Source of the DNA: Planctomycetota bacterium | GTDB lineage: Bacteria; Planctomycetota; UBA1135 | Direction of reading: 5' to 3' | Assembly (NCBI GenBank): GCA_024275135.1 | Contig: JAJRZS010000003.1 | Coordinates: 30,550 to 94,549 of the forward strand | Length of the DNA: 64,000 bases | Shown here: positions 8,529-16,493 of the stretch, piece after piece | How positions within the stretch are numbered: position 1 is the first letter of the stretch | How the letters are laid out: the number at the start of each line of letters is the position of its first letter | Position numbers and translations under genes: made by a program | The notes under the pieces: model-generated | What the model saw: only the letters and a program-made list of their open reading frames with translations | Told to the model about the DNA's origin: nothing | Databases searched by the model: none

Positions 8529-9961
8529 CCGATTACGACACCTACTCTTCTCCCTTGGCAACGCGCTACGCCAGTGCTGCCATGCAGAGCAATTTTTCCT
8601 ACCGCAATCGATCTCTCATTTGGCGGGATTTATGGATTGCCTTGGCCGAAAGTGAGCGTGAACTTGGGCTTGCAATTTCCATTGAGCAAATCCAGGAACT
8701 GAAAGCTGCTCGCGAAGATATCGACTTCGATCGTGTTGCGGAGTTGGAGCGCGAGTTGCGGCATGATGTGATGGCGCATGTGCATGCCTACGGTGAAAAA
8801 GCGCCGAAGGCGATGCCTATCATCCATTTGGGAGCCACCTCTTGCTTTGTTGCAGATGGCGCCGATTTGGTTTGTATGCAACAGGGGTTGAAAATTCTGC
8901 GCGCCCGTTTGTTGGGAGTTGTGCGTGCTTTACGAACTTTTGTTGACGAACAAAAAGAACTTCCGGTTTTGGGGTTTACCCACTTTCAGCCAGCGCAGCC
9001 CACGACCATGGGGAAGCGAGCTTCTTTGTGGTTGCAGGATTTCTTGCTGGACTTAGAGCAAGTGGAAGACGTATTGGCCCGCCTTCCATTTCGCGGAGTC
9101 AAAGGGACCACAGGTACCCAAGCATCTTTTCTGCAATTGTTCGATGGCGACCACCAAAAGGTCCGCCAACTGGATGCCGCCATTACTAAGCGTATGGGCT
9201 TTGTCCGCAGCATTCCGGTTTGTGGTCAAACTTATCCCCGTAAGTGGGATGGGGTGGTGTTGCAAGCTATTAGTGGCATTGCAGCGTCGGCGGCGAAATT
9301 TGCTGTGGATGTACGCTTGTTAGCTCACCGCCGGGAATTGGAAGAGCCTTTTGGCGACAGGCAAATTGGCTCCTCGGCCATGCCATACAAGCGCAACCCG
9401 ATGCGTAGCGAACGCATTGGTGCTCTTTCTCGTTACCTGTTGCATTTAGCGCCGAATGCTTTGGACACCGCGTCTCAGCAATGGATGGAGCGCACCTTGG
9501 ATGATTCCGCCAATCGTCGCATTGCCATTCCGGAATCCTTTTTGGCCGCAGACGCTATTTTGCTGTTGGTGCAAGATGTGGCTTCAGGTTTGGTTCCCTA
9601 CCCCAATGTCATTGCGGCCAATCTGGCGCGTGAACTTCCATTCATGGCGACGGAGTCGATTTTGATGGCTTGTGTGCAGGCTGGCGGCGACCGCCAAGAG
9701 TTGCATGAAAAGATTCGCGTGCATAGCCATCAAGCTGCTTATCGGTTGAAAGCGGAAGATGGGGTAAATGATCTGTTGGATCGAATCGCCGGCGATCCTG
9801 CATTTGCTGCTGTCGCTGGGCAGCTGGAGGAGTTGCTTCAACCCAAACGTTTTATTGGGCGTGCTCCGGAACAGGTGATGGAGTTCTTGGCGGAAGTGGT
9901 CGATCCGGTGTTGGCTGCGCGCGAAGATGTGGAGATACCTGAAGGCGAAATCAAGGTGTAA
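8525..9961 (+). CDS. purB: Adenylosuccinate lyase
   Basis: 478 aa. A fumarase/aspartase-superfamily lyase acting twice in purine synthesis (SAICAR to AICAR, and adenylosuccinate to AMP). The superfamily signature loop SSAMPYKRNP, the HLGATSCFVADGADL segment and GFTHFQPAQPTTMG are all present. The start at 8525 overlaps the VanZ-like TGA and yields the usual MTDYDTYSSPLATRY N-terminus. It is the last gene of the ruvC-to-purB run and is followed 9 bp later by a strong terminator. Confidence 0.95.
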   Translation: MTDYDTYSSPLATRYASAAMQSNFSYRNRSLIWRDLWIALAESERELGLAISIEQIQELKAAREDIDFDRVAELERELRHDVMAHVHAYGEKAPKAMPIIHLGATSCFVADGADLVCMQQGLKILRARLLGVVRALRTFVDEQKELPVLGFTHFQPAQPTTMGKRASLWLQDFLLDLEQVEDVLARLPFRGVKGTTGTQASFLQLFDGDHQKVRQLDAAITKRMGFVRSIPVCGQTYPRKWDGVVLQAISGIAASAAKFAVDVRLLAHRRELEEPFGDRQIGSSAMPYKRNPMRSERIGALSRYLLHLAPNALDTASQQWMERTLDDSANRRIAIPESFLAADAILLLVQDVASGLVPYPNVIAANLARELPFMATESILMACVQAGGDRQELHEKIRVHSHQAAYRLKAEDGVNDLLDRIAGDPAFAAVAGQLEELLQPKRFIGRAPEQVMEFLAEVVDPVLAAREDVEIPEGEIKV

Positions 9962-9969
9962 AACAAAAT

Positions 9970-9997
9970 CACCGCCACCCTAAACAGGGTGGCGGTG
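9970..9997. terminator. Bidirectional rho-independent terminator
   Basis: A perfect 11-bp stem (CACCGCCACCC / GGGTGGCGGTG) with a 6-nt loop, T-rich on both sides (GGTTTTAGTTTTTG on the plus side, GATTTTGTTTT on the minus side). It sits between the convergent purB and the Cys-rich lipoprotein gene and can serve both. Confidence 0.85.
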
Positions 9998-10010
9998 GCT
10001 TGGGCTGGTT

Positions 10011-10580
10011 TTAGTTTTTGGAAGGATCCGACTTCTTGTTGGCACAGCAGGGGGGGACTTCTTCCTTATCGGCTGCGGTGGCGGCTTTGTCGGGGCAATC
10101 TTTGCCACCCATTTGGCAGTCGGCATTGCCGGCAGCCTTCATTGGGCAGTCGCTACCTTCCTCACAGAGGCCAGCGGCTTTCATTGCGCAGTCTGCACCC
10201 TCTTCACAGGCAGCCTTGTCCATGGGGCCATGGGGGCAGTCGGTCATGTCGCCACCCATCTGGCAGTCGGTCATGTCGCCACCCATCTGGCAGTCGGTCA
10301 TGTCGCCACCCATCTGGCAGTCGGTCATGTCGCCACCCATGGGGCAGTTTTCCATGGAGGCTTGGGTTGCAGCCTCACAGTCGGCGCACATCGCCTCAGT
10401 CGTGCAGTCTGGGCATGCCGAGGCTTCAGCCTTTTCGCAGTCGGCACAGGCCTGACCTGCAGCGCAATCCGCACATTCTTGGTCAAGGGAAGCCTGGGTT
10501 GCATCGGTGCCAGTGGCCTTGTGAGGTGCTTGGCATGCACCGAGGAAGACCAGGAGAGCAGGAAGAAGGAATCGAATCAT
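10011..10580 (-). CDS. Cys/Met-rich repeat lipoprotein
   Basis: 189 aa. The N-terminus MIRFLLPALLVFLGAC is a lipoprotein signal with lipobox LGAC (Cys16). The mature part is unusually rich in Cys, Asp, Ala and Met. It has several CxxC units (CADC, CADC, CPDC, CADC), then four tandem copies of MGGDMTDC(Q/P) encoded by 27-bp repeats, then further Cys (CEEGADC, CEEGSDC, CQMGGKDC) and a closing PPCCANKK. Such Cys/Met density suggests soft-metal (Cu(I), Zn) binding at the outer membrane or cell surface, but this is inference; no known family was recognised. It is transcribed alone, with a leader containing GAGG upstream of the ATG. Confidence 0.8.
   Translation of the reverse strand: MIRFLLPALLVFLGACQAPHKATGTDATQASLDQECADCAAGQACADCEKAEASACPDCTTEAMCADCEAATQASMENCPMGGDMTDCQMGGDMTDCQMGGDMTDCQMGGDMTDCPHGPMDKAACEEGADCAMKAAGLCEEGSDCPMKAAGNADCQMGGKDCPDKAATAADKEEVPPCCANKKSDPSKN
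10237..10344 (-). repeat. 4 x 27-bp in-frame tandem repeat
   Basis: Four head-to-tail copies of a 27-bp unit (10237-10263, 10264-10290, 10291-10317, 10318-10344). The first three are identical and the last differs only at its end. Each encodes nine residues, MGGDMTDCQ or its variant. The near identity implies recent duplication or slippage, so copy number may vary between strains. Confidence 0.95.
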
Positions 10581-10659
10581 GGTATTTAGACCTCGCGGAG
10601 AGTGAATTTATTCCGTCGGAATTGGGGCGAGGAGGCCCCATTCTATATCATCTTCCCTC

Positions 10660-11508
10660 ATGGAACTTGCGAATCTCTATTTCGGCCAAAGAAAGAGTCC
10701 ATTAGAGCAGCAAATCCATCAAGCTCGGGAGTTCGGCTTGGATGGCCTTGGTGTGTTGGAGGGGGGCGCTTTGCCCTTGGGAGAGAACCAAGCCGGGCCC
10801 TCCGGTGGCGTCCGCGTGTGGAGTTTGGGCGTTGGCGAGGAGGGTGAAGACTGTCGGAGAGAATGGCATAACCTGTCCATTCCCGGCATCTTGTCCCAAC
10901 TGAAGAGCCTAGGTTGTTCCCAACTCTTGGTTCCGTGTGGTTTTGACCCTAGGCAAGAAGTGCGTGAGCGTGGTCAGAAAATTCTTGATCGCGTTTTTCA
11001 TGGCGAGAAGGTGGTCGCCGAAGACGAGGCCTTGGAAGAGATGAGGTGCATGCCTGCGGGGCTAGCCGAACAGCAGCTGGAGCGCTTTGCAGCCTTTCTT
11101 TACGACTTACAGCAAGCCGCTCCAGGCCTGACCATTGCCGTCCGCCCCGAGGCCACTGCAGCCAGTTTGTTGACTCTGGATCGCATGGAGCAACTGTTGC
11201 AGGCCTTGTCTAAGATTCCCTTGCGGCTATGGCACGACACCGGTGTGCATGCTCTACGCCAGGATGGAGGCCTGGACAACCCCGGCGCTTGGTTGGATCG
11301 GTTTGCTAAATACCTATCTGGCAGCACTTTGCATGACTACGCCCAAGGCGCTTTGTACTCGCCGCCGGGACTAGGTGGGGTGGATTGGAGTCTGCTCGGC
11401 GAGTACTTGCCGCGGACAAGTTGCCGGGTGTTGGCGGTTGCGCCATCGTATTCTAGTGAGGTCCTGCTGGAAGCCCGGACCATCCTTGAGGCTCGCCTCC
11501 CTACATGA
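10660..11508 (+). CDS. TIM-barrel sugar-phosphate isomerase/epimerase-like protein
   Basis: 282 aa. The pattern fits the xylose-isomerase-like/AP endonuclease 2 TIM-barrel family: an alternating beta/alpha layout with LLVPCGFDPR (metal-site strand), TIAVRPEATAASLLTL (Glu strand), PLRLWHDTGVHAL (D-x-G-H-like strand) and STLHDYAQGA (H-D strand). The reaction and substrate are unknown. The N-terminal 60 residues are Gly-rich. A TATCAT hexamer ends 8 nt before the ATG. It overlaps the DHH phosphoesterase gene by ATGA, so the two form a unit. Confidence 0.65.
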   Translation: MELANLYFGQRKSPLEQQIHQAREFGLDGLGVLEGGALPLGENQAGPSGGVRVWSLGVGEEGEDCRREWHNLSIPGILSQLKSLGCSQLLVPCGFDPRQEVRERGQKILDRVFHGEKVVAEDEALEEMRCMPAGLAEQQLERFAAFLYDLQQAAPGLTIAVRPEATAASLLTLDRMEQLLQALSKIPLRLWHDTGVHALRQDGGLDNPGAWLDRFAKYLSGSTLHDYAQGALYSPPGLGGVDWSLLGEYLPRTSCRVLAVAPSYSSEVLLEARTILEARLPT

Positions 11509-12551
11509 CTTCCACACCCTTAAGCCAATTTGCCGAAGCCCTGCCGACGTCGGGCCGTTTGGTGTTGTGTACCCATCGCCACCCCGATCCTGATGGGCTG
11601 GGCGCCATTGTGGGCCTGGAGTACTTACTACAACAAAAATTTGGCTTGGAGTCCCGCTTGGTCTTGGAAGGTCGAATCCGCCGCGCCGAGAACGTGGCGA
11701 TGCGCAAGTTATTGAAAATTCAAGCCTTGCCCAAAGGGGGGGTGGATCCGGCCGACTATCAGGGGATTTTGGTGGTGGATTCGCAACCCTGCTTTAGCCA
11801 CACTCACCCCCCGGGCGCTCTTCCAATCTTGGGGGTAATCGATCATCACGACGGGCCGAAAACCGAGGGGGAGGAGGTCGATGTTTCCTATCCCTTCCAC
11901 TGGGTAGACTCTTCCTATGGTGCCACCTCGACCATGATTTATGATTTGTTGCGGTTTTATGAGGTTGTTCCCGACAAACGCACGGCCACGGCTCTATTTT
12001 GCGGGGTGCGTTACGACACGAACAACCTCTTGCGGGGGGCTACTCCGGCTGACGAAACGGCCTTTTTGGAGTTGGAACGCTTGGCGGATCGACAAATCAT
12101 CGGCGCCATTGACAAACCGCCGCTAAAACGTCGTTATTTCCAGCAGATGCGTGAGGCCATGGATTGTTGTGAAGACTACGGTCGCTTGTTGCTTACCCTG
12201 ATGGGTGAGGTGCAGAGCCCAGAAGCAGTGGCGGAGGTCGCGGACTGGTTTTTGCGGCTGGAAGGAGAACAATGGTCCTTGGCTGGGGGCGCCTGCGATG
12301 GACGCTACCAGCTTTCTTTACGTTGCGATTTGGCCGATGCCGACGCCTACCCGGCCCTGCGCTTTATCATTGGTAAGGAAGGCTCCTGTGGTGGGCACGG
12401 TCGCATGGCTGGGGGGCAAATCAGCCTAGCCGACCGCCAGCTGGATGAAGTTGTGCATTTGGTACACCAAAGAGCCTTGGAACTCTTTGGGTTGCAAGAG
12501 GAAGAGCCAAAATCTCTTTTTCCTCAAGAAAGCTCTGGAGGATGTCGTTGA
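11505..12551 (+). CDS. DHH/DHHA1 family phosphoesterase (NrnA-like)
   Basis: 348 aa. The N-terminal DHH domain has the metal-binding THRHPDPDGLGA and VIDHHDGP motifs. The C-terminal DHHA1 domain ends with GGHGRMAGG, the RNA/nucleotide-binding signature. Family members (NrnA, RecJ-like, GdpP core) degrade nano-RNA, pAp or cyclic dinucleotide products. The size and domain content fit NrnA, but the ~100 aa between DHH and DHHA1 are divergent, so the substrate is uncertain. The stop codon overlaps the -35 element of the following tRNA gene promoter. Confidence 0.78.
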   Translation: MTSTPLSQFAEALPTSGRLVLCTHRHPDPDGLGAIVGLEYLLQQKFGLESRLVLEGRIRRAENVAMRKLLKIQALPKGGVDPADYQGILVVDSQPCFSHTHPPGALPILGVIDHHDGPKTEGEEVDVSYPFHWVDSSYGATSTMIYDLLRFYEVVPDKRTATALFCGVRYDTNNLLRGATPADETAFLELERLADRQIIGAIDKPPLKRRYFQQMREAMDCCEDYGRLLLTLMGEVQSPEAVAEVADWFLRLEGEQWSLAGGACDGRYQLSLRCDLADADAYPALRFIIGKEGSCGGHGRMAGGQISLADRQLDEVVHLVHQRALELFGLQEEEPKSLFPQESSGGCR

Positions 12552-12576
12552 CAAGGTGCGGCGGGTGGCGTATCTT
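12548..12576 (+). promoter_or_regulatory. Sigma-70 promoter of tRNA-Gly
   Basis: TTGACA (12548-12553), a 17-nt spacer and TATCTT (12571-12576), placing +1 about 10 nt before the mature tRNA 5' end. It is the only near-consensus -35/-10 pair noticed in the window. It overlaps the last codons of the DHH gene. Confidence 0.8.
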
Positions 12577-12592
12577 TTCGCCCCTTAAGCAT

Positions 12593-12668
<76 letters not shown>

Positions 12669-12673
12669 AATCT

Positions 12674-12705
12674 AAACCGGGTCTTGCAGGGACCCGGTTT
12701 TTCTA
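12674..12705 (+). terminator. Rho-independent terminator of tRNA-Gly
   Basis: A 10-bp stem AAACCGGGTC / GACCCGGTTT with a 7-nt loop, the T-run being the end of the stem plus TTC. It lies 6 nt after the CCA end. Confidence 0.85.
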
Positions 12706-12776
12706 TGAGCAGAGGGCGGCAACCAGCAACCCCCGGAGGCTTGCAAGCACTCCAGTGAGAGCGGGCTCCTCCTCGA

Positions 12777-13043
12777 CTACATATCGGCTTCGGCAGCGAG
12801 ATCGGCGTTGGCCTGGATGAAGGGCACCCAATTGTCGGGGACGTCTTCTTCCGGATAGATGGCGTCTACCGGGCATTCTGGCTCGCAGGCACCACAATCG
12901 ATGCATTCGTCGGGGTGGATGAACATGGGAAGGTTCAAGGACCCAGGCTCGGGCTCGGCCTCGTAAATGCATTCTACGGGGCAGACGTCCACACAGGCGG
13001 TGTCCTTGGTGTTGACGCAGGGCTCGGTGATGACGTAAGTCAA
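12777..13043 (-). CDS. 7Fe/8Fe-type ferredoxin
   Basis: 88 aa from a TTG start ([11 protein letters not shown]...), chosen because homologues begin MTYVI and nothing upstream in frame resembles the family. Two cluster motifs are present: [18 protein letters not shown] (C-x7-C-x3-CP, the FdxA/7Fe arrangement) and [12 protein letters not shown] (C-x2-C-x2-C-x3-CP). The acidic C-terminus ([11 protein letters not shown]) is typical of FdxA. It is a cytoplasmic low-potential electron carrier; the partner is unknown. GAGAAG upstream is a modest Shine-Dalgarno. It converges on the tRNA unit and is divergent from plsY. Confidence 0.88.
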   Translation of the reverse strand: MTYVITEPCVNTKDTACVDVCPVECIYEAEPEPGSLNLPMFIHPDECIDCGACEPECPVDAIYPEEDVPDNWVPFIQANADLAAEADM

Positions 13044-13159
13044 AAGTCTTCTCGCTTGGTGTTTGGACAGGGGGGGATACTCCCTGTGATGGCATGTTGA
13101 TAGCGTCGTTTGCGTTTGGGTCAAGTGTTTTCTCGATCGCAACGCTATTCTGAGCCAGG

Positions 13160-13738
13160 ATGACCCCTCCGCTGACGCTTGTTGGAATCTGTGCCGCTGG
13201 ATATGCCCTCGGTTCCGTGTCTTTTTCTCTTCTTTTTGCGCGGTGGAAGGGGATTGATTTGCGTGCTGTTGGCAGTGGTAATCCCGGAGCCACCAACGCC
13301 AGCCGGGCGATGGGCAAAGGCATTGGCGTGCTGGTTTATTTTTTGGACATGGCCAAGGGATTCGCTCCGGCTTGGTGGGGCTTACAGCATTGGGGGTTGG
13401 AAGCTGCCGCATGGGCCGGGGCCAGCGCCTACTTGGGGCATATCTTTCCCCTTTGGTCGGGCTTTCGGGGCGGCAAAGGGGTGGCCACCTTGAGTGGGGC
13501 TTTTTTGGCGCTGATGCCTGCCCCGACTTTGGCCGCGGGCGGAGTTTGGCTCGTGGCCACTAAGGGAAGTGGTTTGGTGGCTGTCGGGTCTTTGGCCTTT
13601 GGCCTGGCGTTGCCGGTGGTTGCCTTTCTTACGCACCAAGAGCCGGCGGTGCAATGGTTCGCTTTGCTTGGCGGGCCATTTCTTTTTTTTACCCACCGCA
13701 GCAATCTGCGTAAGATGCGGGCTGGAACAGAGGATTGA
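13160..13738 (+). CDS. plsY: Acyl-phosphate:glycerol-3-phosphate acyltransferase
   Basis: 192 aa integral membrane enzyme that makes lysophosphatidic acid from acyl-phosphate and G3P. The three PlsY motifs are visible: GSVSFSLL, then [13 protein letters not shown], and [11 protein letters not shown]; five or so TM helices. TATTCT ends 8 nt before the ATG. The next gene, gpsA, makes the G3P substrate and starts 2 bp after the stop, a sensible phospholipid-synthesis pair. Confidence 0.95.
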   Translation: MTPPLTLVGICAAGYALGSVSFSLLFARWKGIDLRAVGSGNPGATNASRAMGKGIGVLVYFLDMAKGFAPAWWGLQHWGLEAAAWAGASAYLGHIFPLWSGFRGGKGVATLSGAFLALMPAPTLAAGGVWLVATKGSGLVAVGSLAFGLALPVVAFLTHQEPAVQWFALLGGPFLFFTHRSNLRKMRAGTED

Positions 13739-13740
13739 GC

Positions 13741-14736
13741 ATGGCAAACAAAAGTTTAGTGATTGGAGATGGTGGGTGGGGAATGGCCATTGCCTTATCC
13801 CTGCACAGAGCAGGACGCCAAGTGCATGTGTGGGGCTTTGATGAGGAATACACAGCTGAGGTGGCATCCAACCGCGAGAATCGAAAATTTTTGCCGGGAG
13901 TTCCGATTCCACCCGACATCCTCTGGACCTCCGATGTCGATGCAGCTTTGGACGGAGTAGACGAGGTCTACAGCGTGGTGCCCACCCAGTTTTTACGCCC
14001 CACCATGGAACGTTTTGCTCACAAGCTGGCGGGCCTGCCCGTGTTTTCGGCCTCCAAGGGATTGGAATTGGCCACGCTGAAGCGTCCCACCGAAATTTTG
14101 GCGGATGTACTCGGCGCAGACACTCCCTTGGGGGTGGTGAGCGGTCCTTCGCACGCAGAAGAAACGGCTTTAGGCATGGCGACTTCCATCGTTGCTGCCG
14201 CTGTGGATTCATCTTTGGCCGAGCGTGCGCAAGCTCATTTGTCGAGTGCCAGCCTGCGGGTGTATACCACCAATGATTTGGTGGGGGCCGAATTGGGTGG
14301 TGCGTTGAAGAACATCATTGCCCTGGGAGCTGGCATTGCCGATGGGGTTGGCTTGGGTGACAACGCTAAAGCCGCCCTGGTTTCGCGGGGCTTGGTTGAG
14401 ATGGCCCGTTATGGCGAACAGATGGGAGCCCAACGCGAGACATTTTTTGGCTTGTCGGGTGCCGGGGATTTGATGGTGACTTGCTATTCCAAACACTCAC
14501 GCAATCGCTCTTTGGGACAAGCGATTGGCCAGGGGGAAAAACTGAAAGACATTTTGGCGCGGACGGAAAAGGTGGCGGAGGGAGTTTGGACTTGCAAAGC
14601 CATTCAAGAGGCAGCCAGCCAGTTTGGCATTGAAATGCCGATTACCCAGCAAGTGTATGCCATTTTGTTTCACGAAGTCGATCCGCAAGAAGCGGTGAAG
14701 AACCTCATGCAACGTCCAACCAAGGCAGAGCGATGA
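13741..14736 (+). CDS. gpsA: Glycerol-3-phosphate dehydrogenase [NAD(P)+]
   Basis: 331 aa. The Rossmann start SLVIGDGGWGMAIA, SGPSHAEE, the catalytic Lys region LGGALKNIIALGAGI and GLSGAGDLMVTC are canonical GpsA blocks. It reduces dihydroxyacetone phosphate to sn-glycerol-3-phosphate. ATG 13741 was preferred to the in-frame TTG at 13735 that overlaps the plsY stop. It overlaps the M3 peptidase gene by ATGA. Confidence 0.95.
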   Translation: MANKSLVIGDGGWGMAIALSLHRAGRQVHVWGFDEEYTAEVASNRENRKFLPGVPIPPDILWTSDVDAALDGVDEVYSVVPTQFLRPTMERFAHKLAGLPVFSASKGLELATLKRPTEILADVLGADTPLGVVSGPSHAEETALGMATSIVAAAVDSSLAERAQAHLSSASLRVYTTNDLVGAELGGALKNIIALGAGIADGVGLGDNAKAALVSRGLVEMARYGEQMGAQRETFFGLSGAGDLMVTCYSKHSRNRSLGQAIGQGEKLKDILARTEKVAEGVWTCKAIQEAASQFGIEMPITQQVYAILFHEVDPQEAVKNLMQRPTKAER

Positions 14737-16451
14737 ATCATCCGGCTCCTCCTCTTCATTACCTGCCTGCGGATTTTGTGCCGGTAGATTTTTCCGCGAT
14801 CGAGCCCTGGTTGCAAGAACTGGAAAGTCGCAGCTTGCAGTCTGTCGCCGATTTGGAGCAGTGGATTTTGGACCGCTCCGAGTTGGAAAGCAGTGTGTCG
14901 GAGGAGGCGGTGCGGCGAATGTATGAGAATGCCTGCCACACCGACGACAAGGCCCTGGAAGAAGCCCATTTGGCTTACCAAACGGAAGTGTTGCCGCAAC
15001 TGAAGCCGGTGGAGGATCGGCTCGACAGAAAGTATTTGGCATGTCCCTGGCGTCAGCATTTGGAGCCCAAAAAATGGGAGGTCTACGACCGTGATGTGGA
15101 GCTTGGTGTCAGGCTGTTCCGCCAGGCCAATGTGGCGTTGGAGGCAGAAGAAGAAACCATGACCAACCGCTACGATCGCATTATGGGGGCGATGACTGTG
15201 GTGTTTCGCGGCGAAACCTGTACTTTGGCAAGCCTCGGAAAATATCTGGAAGAACCCGACCGGGATTTACGCGAAGAAGTTTGGCGGCTGAGTGCGGAGC
15301 GTCGCCTTCAAGATGAAGAGGCTCTGGATTCTTTGTTCGAAGAGATGGTGGTTTTGCGTCAGCAACAGGCAAAGAACGCTGATTTTCCCAACTATCGAGA
15401 CTACATGCATGAGGCGAAAGGGCGTTTTGATTACAGCCCTGAGGATTGTTTGGCGTTCCAAGAAAATGTGGAGCGTTATGTCATGCCGGTGTTGGAGCGC
15501 ATGCAGGAACATCGTCGGCAAAGGCTGGGTTTGGATGTTTTGCGGCCATGGGATTTGGCGGTCGATCCCGAATCGAGTGCTTTATTTGAACCGTTCCAGA
15601 CCCAAGCTGAGCAAGTGGATATCGCGGCACGTTTGATGAGTGCAGTGCATCCCACCTTTGGTGAAGAGTTGCGTTGGATGGAGCAAGAAGGATTGCTGGA
15701 TTTAGAAACGCGTCCGAATAAGGTTCCTGGTGGATTTATGGAGAACCTTGAACGCCGTCGAGCGCCCATCATTTTCGCCAATTCAGGAACTACCCACTCC
15801 GACGTTGAAACTTTAGTTCATGAAGGCGGCCATGCTCTCAATGGCTTGTTGAGTCGCCATCTGGAGCCGGTTTCTTATCGCATGCCGCCGCTGGAGTTTG
15901 CCGAAGTGGCATCCATGGGCATGGAGGCGATGGCGATGGAGCATTATGCCGAGGTTTATCCCGCCGCCAACGCGCGTATCTGCCGACTGCAGGCCCTGGA
16001 GGGTATGGTTACCACCTTCCCTTGGGTCGCCGTTATCGATGGTTTTCAACAGTGGCTTTACACCCACGAAGGGCATAGTCGGCAAGAACGCGCGGATGCT
16101 TGGCTGCATCTCCATCGGCGTTTTCTGGGTCAGGTGGATTGGAGCGGTTTGGAGGCCCAGCAGGCCAAGCTGTGGCACCGCCAACTTCATGTTTTTGTGG
16201 TGCCTTTCTACTACATCGAATATGCCCAAGCTCAGATGGGGGCTTTGCAGCTTTGGGTGCGCTATCGCCGCAATCCTGAACATGCGGTGGAAGGGTACCA
16301 ACAAGGATTGTCTCTGGGGGGGGCTCGCAAACTGCCGGAGCTGTTTGACGCTGCGGATTTGCAGTTCGACCCCCGTGGCAATCATTTGGGCGAGTGGATG
16401 CAAGAAGTGGAGGCGGCGTGGGAAGAAGAGCTGCGGGCTTCCGTTTTTTAA
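14733..16451 (+). CDS. M3-family oligoendopeptidase F-like metallopeptidase
   Basis: 572 aa, the usual OEP-F/PepF size. The zinc motif HEGGH (HExxH, residues ~363-367) is followed by EFAEVASMGMEAM with the third-ligand Glu. SGTTHSDVETLVHEGGHAL is the typical catalytic strand-helix. There is no signal peptide, so it probably degrades short peptides in the cytoplasm. It is translationally coupled to gpsA (ATGA) although there is no metabolic link. Confidence 0.9.
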   Translation: MNHPAPPLHYLPADFVPVDFSAIEPWLQELESRSLQSVADLEQWILDRSELESSVSEEAVRRMYENACHTDDKALEEAHLAYQTEVLPQLKPVEDRLDRKYLACPWRQHLEPKKWEVYDRDVELGVRLFRQANVALEAEEETMTNRYDRIMGAMTVVFRGETCTLASLGKYLEEPDRDLREEVWRLSAERRLQDEEALDSLFEEMVVLRQQQAKNADFPNYRDYMHEAKGRFDYSPEDCLAFQENVERYVMPVLERMQEHRRQRLGLDVLRPWDLAVDPESSALFEPFQTQAEQVDIAARLMSAVHPTFGEELRWMEQEGLLDLETRPNKVPGGFMENLERRRAPIIFANSGTTHSDVETLVHEGGHALNGLLSRHLEPVSYRMPPLEFAEVASMGMEAMAMEHYAEVYPAANARICRLQALEGMVTTFPWVAVIDGFQQWLYTHEGHSRQERADAWLHLHRRFLGQVDWSGLEAQQAKLWHRQLHVFVVPFYYIEYAQAQMGALQLWVRYRRNPEHAVEGYQQGLSLGGARKLPELFDAADLQFDPRGNHLGEWMQEVEAAWEEELRASVF

Positions 16452-16493
16452 CGGGTGAGAAAGCCCCATGGGGCATCGCTAAGATAGGAGGAA

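Noticed and set aside
10237..10344. CRISPR-like direct repeats
   Set aside because: The four 27-bp units are contiguous with no spacers and keep one reading frame inside the lipoprotein gene.
9989..10705. Plus-strand open frames across the Cys-rich gene (repeated Ser/Cys/Arg/His)
   Set aside because: They are antisense shadows of the tandem repeat; no start signal or family similarity.
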